Assembly: GCF_013284245.2 (NCBI RefSeq)
Contig: NZ_CP085876.1
Location: 5,048,001-5,112,000, forward strand
Direction of reading: 5' to 3'
Length of the DNA: 64,000 bases
From: Brevibacillus sp. DP1.3A
GTDB lineage: Bacteria > Bacillota > Bacilli > Brevibacillales > Brevibacillaceae
Part shown: in pieces, positions 25,012 through 33,378 of the stretch
Layout of the letters: every line of letters begins with the position of its first letter
Numbering within the stretch: position 1 is the first letter of the stretch
Position numbers and translations under genes: made by a program
The notes under the pieces: model-generated
The model's database searches: none
Told to the model about the DNA's origin: nothing
What the model saw: only the letters and a program-made list of their open reading frames with translations

Positions 25012-28000
25012 TTACACGATGTGTAAACCAAATGTTTTGTCTCCAAACGAAACGGTCTCCATATCTGCTGCTTTCGCAAACGACACATCCGAAACGAGTA
25101 CACTCTCACGCAAAACATGATCAAAACGCTCCAATGCTGCTCGTAGCTCATCGCCCACATCCAGTGTGAGCTGGACACGTTTATCGATGGGCAAATCCAG
25201 CTTTTTGCGTGCATCCTGGATGACACGGATGATTTCTCGAACCAAGCCTTCTTGCTCAAGCTCTTCTGTGAGTGTCGTATTCAAGGCCACGTGGAGCTGA
25301 TAGCCAGATGCAGAAGCGAAGCCTTGCTTCCCTTGCTTTTCCACGAGCAACTCATCTAGTGTAAGCCGCACGCTCTCGCCTGCGACCTCTACATCCAGGT
25401 AGCCATTGTCCACCGCTTTCTGTGCATCGGCTGCGTTCAATTCTTTTAGATACCCTTGGATTGGCCCAACGTGCTTGCCGTATTTTTTCCCAGCTACCTT
25501 CAGGTTGAGCTTGAAATGATACGTCACGAAGCTGCTGTCGCTTTGCTCCACCCGAATGTTTTTCACATTGATCTCGTCTTGGATAATGCCAGCAAATCTC
25601 TCAAGGTTAAATGGCTGCTCCATCGATACGATCAGCTCGGACAGAGGCTGTCTGGTCTTGAGTCCAGTTTCGTTGCGGACATTTCTAGCCAGCTCCACGA
25701 TGTGTCGAGCCGTTTCCATGTCCCGCTCAAGGGTTGCGTCGATTGCTTCTGTGTTCACCTTCGGATAGTCAGTCAAATGAACACTGCCTTCTCCACCCAG
25801 ATTACCATACATATCTTCTGCGATCAGCGGTGCGTATGGTGCGATCATCTTCGCCAGCGTCAGCAACACTTCCCGCAGGGTCTGGTAAGCAGATACTTTG
25901 TCAGGAGTCATCCCGCTGCTCCAGAAACGATCCCGCGAACGACGGATGTACCAGTTGCTCAGCTCGTCGACGAACGCTTCGATATGCCCAGCCGGATTCA
26001 TGAAATCGTAGGTTTCCAGACCTTTTTCCACGTGCTGCAAGGTGGTATTCAAGCGGGATAGTATCCAACAATCCAATTCATTCACAGGCGGTTGTGGCAG
26101 ATGCTCTTCTGGCTTGAATGCATCGATCAAGGCGTATAACGAATAAAAAGCATGAGTGTTATGGATCGTATCGATCACTTTGTACTTCGCCTCGGCGACG
26201 ATCCGCTTGGAGAACCGCTTGCTGCTCCACGGCGCACTGTCAGACAAGAGTGCCCACCGGAACGCATCTGCACCGAACTCCTCGATAACCTCCCACGGAT
26301 CGATCCCGTTTCCTTTGCTTTTGGACATCTTTTGACCGTGTTCATCCAAAACGTGACCGGTAGAGATGACCGCCTTGTAAGGGGCTTTTCCGTTATACAA
26401 AGTTGAAACTGCCAATAAGCTGAAGAACCAGCCCCGCGTCTGATCGATTCCTTCCGAAATGATGTCGGCAGGGTACTGCTCCTGAAATACCTTTTCGTCG
26501 CCGAATGGATGATGGTACTGAGCAAACGGCATCGAACCACTGTCGAACCACACATCAATGACCTCAGGGGTCCGCTCCATCGTACCGCCGCAAGAGCAAT
26601 GCAGCTTCACATTATCCACAAACGGCTTGTGCAGCTCCAGATTCTCGTCGAGTGGCGCCACAGACTTCTCACGCAGCTCTTTTACACTGCCTGGCGCATA
26701 TTCGCAGCCACAATCCTGACAAAGCCATAAATTGAGCGGCGTCCCCCAATACCGATTGCGGCTGATATTCCAGTCTACGAGCTCTTCGAGGAATTTCCCG
26801 AAGCGCCCTTCGCGCAAATGGCCTGGATACCATTCGATCTTGCTGTTGTTTTCGATCAGCTGATCCTTGATCGCTGTCGTTTTGATGAACCAGCTCTCCA
26901 TCGCGTAGTAGAGCAGTGGCGATTTGCAGCGCCAGCAGAACGGATAGCTATGCTCGTAACGCTCCTTGGAAAACAACAGTCCGCGATGAGACAGATCCTT
27001 TACGATATCGACGTCGCAATCCTTGACGAAGCGACCCGCGAAATCTGAGATTTGATCGGTATAGCGGCCAGCCAAATTCACGACGTTCACGAAATCAAGA
27101 CCATGCTGACGGGTCGTGCGATAGTCATCCTCCCCGTGCGCTGGCGCAGTATGCACAATGCCAGTTCCGCTCGTATCACTGACATAGTCCGCATCGACGA
27201 CGATATGTCCATGGTTTACCTTAATATAGCCAAAAGGCGGTTCATACGGGGTACCGACGAATTCTGCCCCTTTGTGCGTGGACAAAACCTCGTAGTCTTC
27301 CTTGAACACTTTCTCCGCGAGATTTTTTGCTACGACGTACACTTCATCCTTGTGCTTCACCCGCACGTAATCGAGCTCTTTGTTAACAACCAATGCCACG
27401 TTTGCTGGAAGTGTCCATGGTGTCGTCGTCCACGCGAGAAAGATGTCCTCGTTTGTCTTGCTTTTGAATTTGACGGTCGCACTTAAGTCCTTCACGTCTT
27501 CATAGCCTTGCGCCACTTCATGGGAGCTGAGTGTCGTCTGGCAATCCGGGCAATACGGACTGACACGATGTCCTTTGTACAGCAGTTCTTTCTTATGAAT
27601 TTCAGAAAGGATGTGCCAGACGCTTTCGATGTAATCGTTGGTCAAGGTGACATATGGATGCTCCATATCTGTCCAGTAAGCGATGCCTTCCGTCAACTCG
27701 CGCCATTGCTTTTCGTACTCAAATACGCTGTTTTTGCACTCCTCGACGAACTTGGCCACTCCGTAGTTTTCGATCTCCTGCTTGCCGGAAATGCCGAGTC
27801 GTTTCTCCACCCCAAGCTCTACCGGGAGACCATGTGTATCCCAGCCTGCTTTGCGGACGACACGGTAACCGGACATCGTTTTGTAACGTCCGATGAAATC
27901 CTTGATGACCCGTCCGAGCACGTGACCGATATGCGGCTGTCCGTTGGCGGTCGGTGGACCTTCATAAAAGACGAAATTAGGCTTTCCTAGCCGATTGTCC

Positions 28001-28095
28001 ATCGACTTGCGGAATGTGTCATCTTCCCTCCACTGATCCAGAATGCGTAACTCTCGTGTCCTTGCTTTTTCTTTTACGTCTACTTTCCTCATCAT
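25012..28095 (-). CDS. ileS: Isoleucyl-tRNA synthetase, type II (eukaryote-like)
   Basis: 1027 residues, about 100 longer than the B. subtilis enzyme (about 920). Class I synthetase motifs are GQPHIGHV (HIGH, around residue 55) and GQKMSKSKGN (KMSKS, near 600). The editing domain contains zinc-type cysteine pairs (YCPDC, CRWRCKS-like and CQDCGC...CSCGG), and the C-terminal zinc finger of type I bacterial enzymes is missing. Overall resemblance is to type II IleS, the group whose characterised members resist mupirocin. AAGGAG at 28101-28106 allows ATG 28095 or 28092. Transcription is controlled by the T-box just upstream. A housekeeping type I copy elsewhere is expected but not seen here. Confidence 0.92.
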   Translation of the reverse strand: MMRKVDVKEKARTRELRILDQWREDDTFRKSMDNRLGKPNFVFYEGPPTANGQPHIGHVLGRVIKDFIGRYKTMSGYRVVRKAGWDTHGLPVELGVEKRLGISGKQEIENYGVAKFVEECKNSVFEYEKQWRELTEGIAYWTDMEHPYVTLTNDYIESVWHILSEIHKKELLYKGHRVSPYCPDCQTTLSSHEVAQGYEDVKDLSATVKFKSKTNEDIFLAWTTTPWTLPANVALVVNKELDYVRVKHKDEVYVVAKNLAEKVFKEDYEVLSTHKGAEFVGTPYEPPFGYIKVNHGHIVVDADYVSDTSGTGIVHTAPAHGEDDYRTTRQHGLDFVNVVNLAGRYTDQISDFAGRFVKDCDVDIVKDLSHRGLLFSKERYEHSYPFCWRCKSPLLYYAMESWFIKTTAIKDQLIENNSKIEWYPGHLREGRFGKFLEELVDWNISRNRYWGTPLNLWLCQDCGCEYAPGSVKELREKSVAPLDENLELHKPFVDNVKLHCSCGGTMERTPEVIDVWFDSGSMPFAQYHHPFGDEKVFQEQYPADIISEGIDQTRGWFFSLLAVSTLYNGKAPYKAVISTGHVLDEHGQKMSKSKGNGIDPWEVIEEFGADAFRWALLSDSAPWSSKRFSKRIVAEAKYKVIDTIHNTHAFYSLYALIDAFKPEEHLPQPPVNELDCWILSRLNTTLQHVEKGLETYDFMNPAGHIEAFVDELSNWYIRRSRDRFWSSGMTPDKVSAYQTLREVLLTLAKMIAPYAPLIAEDMYGNLGGEGSVHLTDYPKVNTEAIDATLERDMETARHIVELARNVRNETGLKTRQPLSELIVSMEQPFNLERFAGIIQDEINVKNIRVEQSDSSFVTYHFKLNLKVAGKKYGKHVGPIQGYLKELNAADAQKAVDNGYLDVEVAGESVRLTLDELLVEKQGKQGFASASGYQLHVALNTTLTEELEQEGLVREIIRVIQDARKKLDLPIDKRVQLTLDVGDELRAALERFDHVLRESVLVSDVSFAKAADMETVSFGDKTFGLHIV

Positions 28096-28142
28096 GTACA
28101 CTCCTTCTTCTGTAGTTTGCGTAGAAGTGTAGGTTCATAGAA

Positions 28143-28437
28143 CGCAAAAAAATCCCGCCCCCTAAGGGACGAGATTTGATCTCGCGATACCACCCTTGTT
28201 CCGAAATCTTCATGCAAGCATGTCATTTCGGCACCTCTACTACGTACCATCATACGCGTCCCTTGTAACGGTGGGATTCCGGGTCAGCTTACTCCAGATG
28301 CTTCAGCTTTCCTTCTCGGAGAGGATTTTTGGCTAAGTCTTGAACGTTGGCTTTCAGCACAAGGGCCAACTCTCTGGGGAACAAGGGGATTAGCTTACTC
28401 TTTCTCGTCAATGAATTTGTTGGTGTTATTGTTGTTA
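28143..28437 (-). ncRNA. T-box riboswitch leader (isoleucine)
   Basis: The minus strand carries the conserved T-box AAGGGTGGTATCGCG (28183-28198), followed by a terminator stem ending in TTTTTTT (28146-28180). Stem I includes the AGAGAGTTGG segment. Pairing GCTAA/TTAGC positions an ATC triplet (28324-28326) in the specifier loop, so uncharged tRNA-Ile would permit read-through into ileS. The exact specifier assignment comes from manual folding; the T-box sequence itself is unambiguous. Confidence 0.92.
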
Positions 28438-28443
28438 CTTTAC

Positions 28444-28472
28444 TTTTTACACTGGTTTCTAAAAACTGTCAA
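28444..28472 (-). promoter_or_regulatory. Sigma-A promoter of the ileS T-box leader
   Basis: TTGACA (minus strand, 28467-28472), 17-base spacer, then TAAAAA as a weak -10. It lies just after the stop codon of the upstream MFS gene. Confidence 0.55.
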
Positions 28473-28475
28473 GGG

Positions 28476-29681
28476 TTAGGCCACGACGCGCTTCACGCTG
28501 CGACGGCTTTCCACCTGCGACAAGAACAAGCTGAGAACCAGGATAATCGCGCCGAACAAATACGGTGCGTTCAAATGAACCCCGTACAGCGTACCTGCCA
28601 CTGCTGGGCCAAAAATATTCCCCAGACTCATGTAGGCATTGTTCATCCCTGCTACGAAGCCTTGTTCATCCCCTGCTCGCTTGGAGATCAGCGTGTTGAT
28701 CGCTGGACGCATAATCGACGTCAGGGTAAAGAAGATAACCGTCATAATCAGCATATACCAGAAGTTACCGGACAATAGCATCATCACCATCGATACAGCA
28801 GACAAGAAGAACGTCACATTAATGAGCTTCTTCTCGCCAAAACGAGTAATGAGCTTGCCGATCAGCGCTGCCTGCACAATCGTACCGGCAAGTGCTCCCA
28901 CTGTGATAATAATGGAAATATCGCGCGGAGTATAAGCGAACTTCGCATCGACGAACAGCGGGAAGATAACTTCGAAGTTCGCCAAGCCAAACGTCATCGT
29001 AAAGACCAGCACCAGCATGATGAAGTACGACGATTGAAATGACTTGCCGAGTTGTGCGAAGATGTTTTCCTGCTTCTCTTTGGCGTTTCGTGCCGCGAGC
29101 TGCTTTTCCTTAGGAAGTGATTCTGACAAGAAAAAGATGGAACCAAGTGTGGCTACCGCACCAACTGCCGCGGAAATATAGAACGGCATACGCAAGCCAA
29201 GCTCTGCCAAAAATCCGCCAATACCAGGCCCGATAACAAATCCGAGCGACATGGCAGCTCCAAGCATCCCCAATCCTTTTCCACGTTTATCCTCTGTCGT
29301 AATGTCAGCTACATACGCCAGCATCGACGGAATCATCGCTGCTGCCCCGATCCCGCCGATCAGACGAGAAAGATAGAGCACCCAAGTTTGTTCAGCCAAG
29401 GCAAATACCAGATTGGAGATCGTAAACAGGACGAGTCCCATTACAATCATGATTTTTCGCCCGTACTTATCCGACCATTCCCCCGCAATCGGAGAAAACA
29501 GAAATTGGGTCACACCAAAGGCCGCCACCAAGTATCCAGCCGTCTCCCCACCCGCGCCGAACTCTTTGAGAAACTCGGGCAAAATCGGAATAATCAAGCC
29601 AATTCCCAGCATGGCGATAAACATGTTGATCATCAGGAAGAGAATCGGTCGCTGACTATTCTCTTGTGCATTCATATTCAT
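28476..29681 (-). CDS. MFS multidrug efflux transporter (Bmr/NorA-like)
   Basis: 401 residues, twelve membrane helices. Motif A (GEWSDKYGRK) lies between helices 2 and 3 and motif C (GFVIGPGIGG) in helix 5, the signature of proton-driven drug exporters of the DHA1 group. It starts 32 bases after the thioredoxin-like gene and may be cotranscribed with the Rrf2 group. Substrates could be hydrophobic drugs or dyes; not predictable. Confidence 0.9.
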   Translation of the reverse strand: MNMNAQENSQRPILFLMINMFIAMLGIGLIIPILPEFLKEFGAGGETAGYLVAAFGVTQFLFSPIAGEWSDKYGRKIMIVMGLVLFTISNLVFALAEQTWVLYLSRLIGGIGAAAMIPSMLAYVADITTEDKRGKGLGMLGAAMSLGFVIGPGIGGFLAELGLRMPFYISAAVGAVATLGSIFFLSESLPKEKQLAARNAKEKQENIFAQLGKSFQSSYFIMLVLVFTMTFGLANFEVIFPLFVDAKFAYTPRDISIIITVGALAGTIVQAALIGKLITRFGEKKLINVTFFLSAVSMVMMLLSGNFWYMLIMTVIFFTLTSIMRPAINTLISKRAGDEQGFVAGMNNAYMSLGNIFGPAVAGTLYGVHLNAPYLFGAIILVLSLFLSQVESRRSVKRVVA

Positions 29682-29713
29682 TTATCCAGTCCTATCCTTA
29701 TAGATTTTTCTCT

Positions 29714-30277
29714 TTAGCCTTGCAGCTTCGCTTTCACACTTTCAATCACCGTGCGCCACATGGCAGGGTCTGTTGAAATCTGTTGCTTGAAGTTGCGGTA
29801 CAGCTCCTTTTGCTTTTCCTCAAAATCAGGAGCGTCTGCAGCCGGCAATCCTGCACGGGCAGTCGTAATCATTTCCTGCACTTCTGGAGAACGCGGTCCC
29901 CAAACTCTTGCCTCGTAGCCATCCTGGTCGAGGAAAATAAAGATCGGGATGGCACGTGCTGTGCCATTGGTCAGGTATTGATCCATCAGCTCCAGATTTT
30001 CGTCACGGATGAGAAAGCGCAATTCGATGTTGCTTTCCTCGGCAATTCGCTGAATGACAGGAACGCACAAGGAAGCATCCCCACACCAGTCTGCGGTCAG
30101 CACGACCCCTTTCCAATTGCGCTGGGAGAGATCCTTCCAGACAGCCAGATCTTCGTCAGTAAATGTGAGCTGATCGTATACGCGGGACAGCTCTTCTTTG
30201 TTGACGTCCATGCTTTCTTTGTACGCAGCAAAGCTCATTCCTTTTTCAAACCAACTGTTATGATTCACGTTAGACAT
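29714..30277 (-). CDS. Thioredoxin-family protein with CX5C-like site
   Basis: 187 residues. The thioredoxin fold is recognisable from TADWCGDASLCVPVIQRIA and the cis-proline region AIPIFIFLDQDG. The active site reads W-C-G-D-A-S-L-C: the first cysteine is in place, but the second is not at the CxxC position. A C-terminal helical extension of about 45 residues follows. AGGAGGAG before the ATG at 30277 sets the start; the frame's 51-codon upstream extension has no ribosome site. Genomic context with an Rrf2 regulator suggests a redox or nitrosative-stress role. Confidence 0.82.
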   Translation of the reverse strand: MSNVNHNSWFEKGMSFAAYKESMDVNKEELSRVYDQLTFTDEDLAVWKDLSQRNWKGVVLTADWCGDASLCVPVIQRIAEESNIELRFLIRDENLELMDQYLTNGTARAIPIFIFLDQDGYEARVWGPRSPEVQEMITTARAGLPAADAPDFEEKQKELYRNFKQQISTDPAMWRTVIESVKAKLQG

Positions 30278-30306
30278 ACTCCGTACTCCTCCTGTATAGT
30301 GAAAAA

Positions 30307-30696
30307 TTATTGCTCCCAAATAGCAGAAGTTCCCAAGCGATTGCGAATGGAAGAGCTTCTTGTTTTGCGGGCTTCTTTCCCTGACGTCTGTTTCATGGTG
30401 CTTGCCTTGGCAGCCAGGTCCATAAACCACTCTCTATCTTTGGTTGCGAGGGCGAGGTCGATCAGATCATGCATGTGCTCTTCATCATCAAAAGAACCTA
30501 CCGGAATGCGTTCCATCCACTGTCTTGGAATCACCACCTGCTTGCCGATCGTCTCTTCGTTGTCGCATTGAACCACATAAACTTTCGCGGTACCTCGCAA
30601 TGAATCATCTGTTTCGACGAAGCCTTGAACTAACTCGCCGAATTTGGTTTTGCCTAATATCCATTCTCCGACTTCCAATAACTCATCTCGATTCAT
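30307..30696 (-). CDS. IDEAL-domain-like protein, 129 aa
   Basis: 129 residues. The C-terminal half contains LIDLALATKDREWFMDLA (about residues 82-99), which fits the IDEAL domain found in small Bacillales proteins. The first 60 residues (about 1-60) form a beta-rich region. A basic Ser/Arg-rich tail ends the protein. AGGAGGTG eight bases before the ATG at 30696 fixes the start, shortening the longer open frame by 29 codons. The Rrf2 operator-like site lies directly upstream. Role unknown. Confidence 0.75.
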   Translation of the reverse strand: MNRDELLEVGEWILGKTKFGELVQGFVETDDSLRGTAKVYVVQCDNEETIGKQVVIPRQWMERIPVGSFDDEEHMHDLIDLALATKDREWFMDLAAKASTMKQTSGKEARKTRSSSIRNRLGTSAIWEQ

Positions 30697-30710
30697 TCCC
30701 GTGCACCTCC

Positions 30711-30735
30711 TAATTGTAACGGAAATTATTACAGT
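30711..30735 (-). promoter_or_regulatory. Rrf2 operator candidate (site 2)
   Basis: Minus strand ACTGTAATAATTTCCGTTAC, continuing AATTA, is closely similar to the site upstream of the Rrf2 gene (31224-31248). It lies 15 bases before the IDEAL-protein start and next to its ribosome site. Confidence 0.55.
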
Positions 30736-30758
30736 TTCCATGTTAAAAATTTGTATGG

Positions 30759-31196
30759 TTACTGTTGCGAATTCTCCTGACATCCTTGACGGACTTTATC
30801 TAATACAGTCTGGATCGTGATTTGTTCCAAATACTTTGTAAAGTACATCTCTGCTTCGGTAAAAATCTGATCCATGACTCCGTGCATATTCGCAGAAACC
30901 TGACACGCTTCTTGCGGATCTCCCGAACACCAGTGCGGCTTCAGTGTACCATTCGAGATCGAACGATATATCTCGGCCAAGGTGACCTCATTCGGGTCGC
31001 ACGCAAGTATATAACCGCCGCCAATTCCCTCTTTGGTCTTCACAAACCCGTTCTTACGCAGAATGCTCATGATTTTGCGAATTCTGGCAGGATTCGTACA
31101 TACATTTTTTGCGATAAGCTCACTGCTTGCCATATGCTCTGGGATATGAGCCAACAAAGCCAAGCTGTGAACAGCTATGGTAAATTCACTATTCAC
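30759..31196 (-). CDS. Rrf2-family transcriptional regulator
   Basis: 145 residues. The winged helix-turn-helix includes SSELIAKNVCTNPARIRKIMSILRK and the wing GIGGGYILA. Cysteines in the C-terminal half (HWCSGDPQEAC) could serve as redox sensors, but the three-cysteine Fe-S pattern of IscR is not complete, so this is closer to YwnA-like members. AAGGAGG precedes the ATG. Two similar ACTGTAATAAT sites, before its own gene and before the IDEAL gene, suggest control of the local group. Confidence 0.9.
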   Translation of the reverse strand: MNSEFTIAVHSLALLAHIPEHMASSELIAKNVCTNPARIRKIMSILRKNGFVKTKEGIGGGYILACDPNEVTLAEIYRSISNGTLKPHWCSGDPQEACQVSANMHGVMDQIFTEAEMYFTKYLEQITIQTVLDKVRQGCQENSQQ

Positions 31197-31223
31197 GTCA
31201 CAGACGGCCTCCTTGCGAAGAGT

Positions 31224-31248
31224 ACTGTAATAATAATTCGTACAGTTA
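31224..31248 (+). promoter_or_regulatory. Rrf2 operator candidate (site 1)
   Basis: ACTGTAATAATAATTCGTAC, continuing AGTTA, upstream of the Rrf2 gene. It contains the dyad ACTGTA-N11-TACAGT (read on the minus strand) and matches site 2. Confidence 0.6.
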
Positions 31249-31264
31249 CGAATGTCAACAATTG

Positions 31265-31535
31265 TGTGGGGGCAAACTTTTTAAAAAGCCGGAGGATTTC
31301 AATCTGCGGTGGTCGGGGGGAAGCGAAGGCACATGTTTTCCAGATGTTCGAAGAAAATAATGTTTGTAGACTCAGAAAATATAGTATTAGACTGACGATG
31401 CGTCACTACGCTAACCGGTAGATTAGCTTAAGATAAAGCGCGGAGAACCGTATCTCAAATGATGGCAAGTATATTTGTTGAAACGTAAAGAAGACAGCTC
31501 AAACTGCTACTGAAAGATGATATCTTGAATACAGA
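31265..31535. other. Intergenic stretch without recognisable genes
   Basis: About 270 bases between the Rrf2 promoter region and the OrfB remnant. Low coding potential in all frames; it may be more decayed insertion-sequence DNA, but I see no specific match. Confidence 0.4.
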
Positions 31536-31918
31536 TTATGCCGAGAGCGAGTGATCAAATAGCTTAAACTCCGTAATATCCGTTACCCTCTTCTGATTTG
31601 GTTTTTCAGCTCGAAAGTTACGGTCCAAAACCATTCGGGGTTATATTGCCAACTTTCCCCTTATAAGAACGATATTTTTTCATGCGAACCATACTTTTTA
31701 AGGCTAACTCGCTCTTGCCCAAGATTCCGCTACCCTGTATAGGCTTTTCTGAATGATTCACTTTTCGTTGCACCAATAGAAGCAGCGATGGAAGCATGAG
31801 TTTCTTTGCCGACTACATAGCGTAGAACTGCTGATAACTTATCGTCCGCAGAAAATTTAGCCATAAAAAAACTGCACCTCCAATTGTTAGGTGTGTCTAA
31901 CAAATGGGGTGCAGTTCA
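31536..31918 (-). mobile_element. Decayed IS3-family (IS150-type) element
   Basis: On the minus strand a left end GGGGTGCAGTTCA (plus strand 31906-31918) precedes an OrfA start: ATG at 31864 encoding MAKFSADDKLSAVLRYVVGK and 24 more residues to a TAG at 31730, typical of the IS3 OrfA helix-turn-helix. After a gap with frameshifts, 31536-31640 encodes VLDRNFRAEKPNQKRVTDIT and EFKLF, the OrfB region before the DDE domain. Most of the transposase is gone, so it is inactive. The right end is not identifiable. Confidence 0.8.
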
Positions 31919-31984
31919 GTGGCTGGACTGACTTTTTGTACGGAAGTATTGAATAGTCTACTTTATTTTCTACGAACACCTGGA
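31919..31984 (-). pseudogene. Short gene-end remnant (paralogue at 35459-35526)
   Basis: The minus strand encodes VFVENKVDYSILPYKKSVQP, closely parallel to VFKENKVLDYAIHPYKQASQ at the second site. The two DNA copies differ by in-frame changes including a 3-base gap, so both look like ends of related coding genes. Each lies next to an IS3 terminus. The protein family is not recognised. Confidence 0.4.
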
Positions 31985-32055
31985 TTATCGCCGTTTTTAT
32001 TAGTTGTAAACGCAAATAGGATAGAAGGTATCCTGTCCTGTCTAGAGCTAGGTCT

Positions 32056-33318
32056 TCATTTTGAAGGAAATCCGTGCTTGCTTGCACGCCAAGCTACTAG
32101 AAGCGCAAGGATGAGCAAAATAAACAAAGCCCAAGGTAAGGAGCTGGGATCCATTATTTCGATAAGGACTCCGCCCAACATCCCGCCTCCACCGATGGCC
32201 ATGTTCCACGCCGTCACGAGCATGGACTGGGCCACATTTGCATTCTCGCCCGCAGCATCAGCTAGTGCAGTCTGTAGCAAAGTCGCTGCCCCTCCAAACG
32301 TCAATCCCCACAGAGCTACCATTAGATAAATCACGATGGGATGGCCGCTGCCTATACCAAGAACAACAGACGCCGTGGCGAATACGATGAGGCTGATCAG
32401 AACCAGAGGTCGTAATTTTCGATCAATCAACACACCAATACCCCAGATCCCAACCAGCGAAGTCATTCCAAAAATGAGTAATACCCAATCAATACGCTCT
32501 GATAATCCAACCTGAGCAAGATATGGTGCAATATAAGTATAGAGAATGTTATGGGCTAGAACCCAGGTAATTACGACAAACAGTACCGGCCTCACCCCGG
32601 GGATAACAAAGATCTGGTGGAGGGGGAGCCGTTTATCCACATTCTCTCCAGGATAGTCTGGCAGCTTCCAAAGTACCCATATAACCAGCATCAGAGCCAG
32701 TAGTGACATGATACCGAACACCAAGCGCCAGCCAATAAGAGCACCGAGAAATGTTCCAGCAGGGACACCAAGCGCCAGAGCGAGAGGGGTCCCTACCATA
32801 GCCACCGCCATTGCCCGCCCTTTCAGCGATTCTTGCACCATCCGACGAGCATAGCCTGCAATCATCCCCCACAATACGCCAGCGGAAACACCCGCGAAAA
32901 ATCGAGCAACCAGCGTCAGCGTATAGCTGGAAGACAGAGTGGTGATCGAGTTGAAAATGAAAAATCCAAGGATGCACATCAGTAAAAGCGGTCGCCGTCG
33001 CCATCCGCGCGTCGCTGCTGTCAATGGAATCGCAGCCGATAGTGAGCCAAGGGCGTACAAGGTGACAAGCTGACCCGCCAGGACCTCCGATACTCCAAGC
33101 CCCTCGCTTATCTGAAGCAGCAAGCCAGCCGGAATCGTTTCGGTGAGAATACAGACGAATCCCGCCATAGCAAGGGCCAGTAAGCCGGACCAGGGAAGAC
33201 TGTCGGATTGGAGAGCACCGGAGACACTCTTTGTCGGGGTAGTATGATGGTATATGACGTAAGCACCTCTCTTTACGGTTTGACATGAAACGATTGCTGT
33301 ACAGTCCGGTTTATTCAA
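32056..33318 (-). CDS. MFS transporter (AraJ/sugar-efflux-like)
   Basis: Up to 420 residues with twelve helices. GVLWGMIAGYARRMV and GFVCILTETIPAGLL are typical of the DHA1 subgroup containing AraJ, PbuE and related exporters. The start is uncertain: the frame begins at a TTG (33318) without a ribosome site, inside the foot of a hairpin, and the conserved part begins only at SLPWSGLLALAMAGF (about residue 41). It follows the serine hydrolase gene on the same strand. Possibly part of a transferred island flanked by IS3 remnants. Confidence 0.82.
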   Translation of the reverse strand: MNKPDCTAIVSCQTVKRGAYVIYHHTTPTKSVSGALQSDSLPWSGLLALAMAGFVCILTETIPAGLLLQISEGLGVSEVLAGQLVTLYALGSLSAAIPLTAATRGWRRRPLLLMCILGFFIFNSITTLSSSYTLTLVARFFAGVSAGVLWGMIAGYARRMVQESLKGRAMAVAMVGTPLALALGVPAGTFLGALIGWRLVFGIMSLLALMLVIWVLWKLPDYPGENVDKRLPLHQIFVIPGVRPVLFVVITWVLAHNILYTYIAPYLAQVGLSERIDWVLLIFGMTSLVGIWGIGVLIDRKLRPLVLISLIVFATASVVLGIGSGHPIVIYLMVALWGLTFGGAATLLQTALADAAGENANVAQSMLVTAWNMAIGGGGMLGGVLIEIMDPSSLPWALFILLILALLVAWRASKHGFPSK

Positions 33319-33324
33319 ATTCTG

Positions 33325-33365
33325 TACAAGAGCCTTGGCTTGTTCCTTCTAGACCAAGGCTCTTG
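33325..33365. terminator. Perfect 13-base hairpin between two genes
   Basis: ACAAGAGCCTTGG...CCAAGGCTCTTGT with a 15-base loop. Strong stem but no T tract on the minus strand; it may attenuate read-through from the serine hydrolase gene into the MFS gene. Confidence 0.6.
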
Positions 33366-33378
33366 TGTTCGTTTTCGA

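Noticed and set aside
28347..28778. 143-codon plus-strand frame
   Set aside because: Covers the T-box leader and the end of the MFS gene on the other strand; no coding signature.
32633..33286. 217-codon minus-strand frame overlapping the MFS gene
   Set aside because: Alternate frame of the same strand; the MFS frame has clear membrane helices. I considered a frameshift near the MFS start but could not support it.
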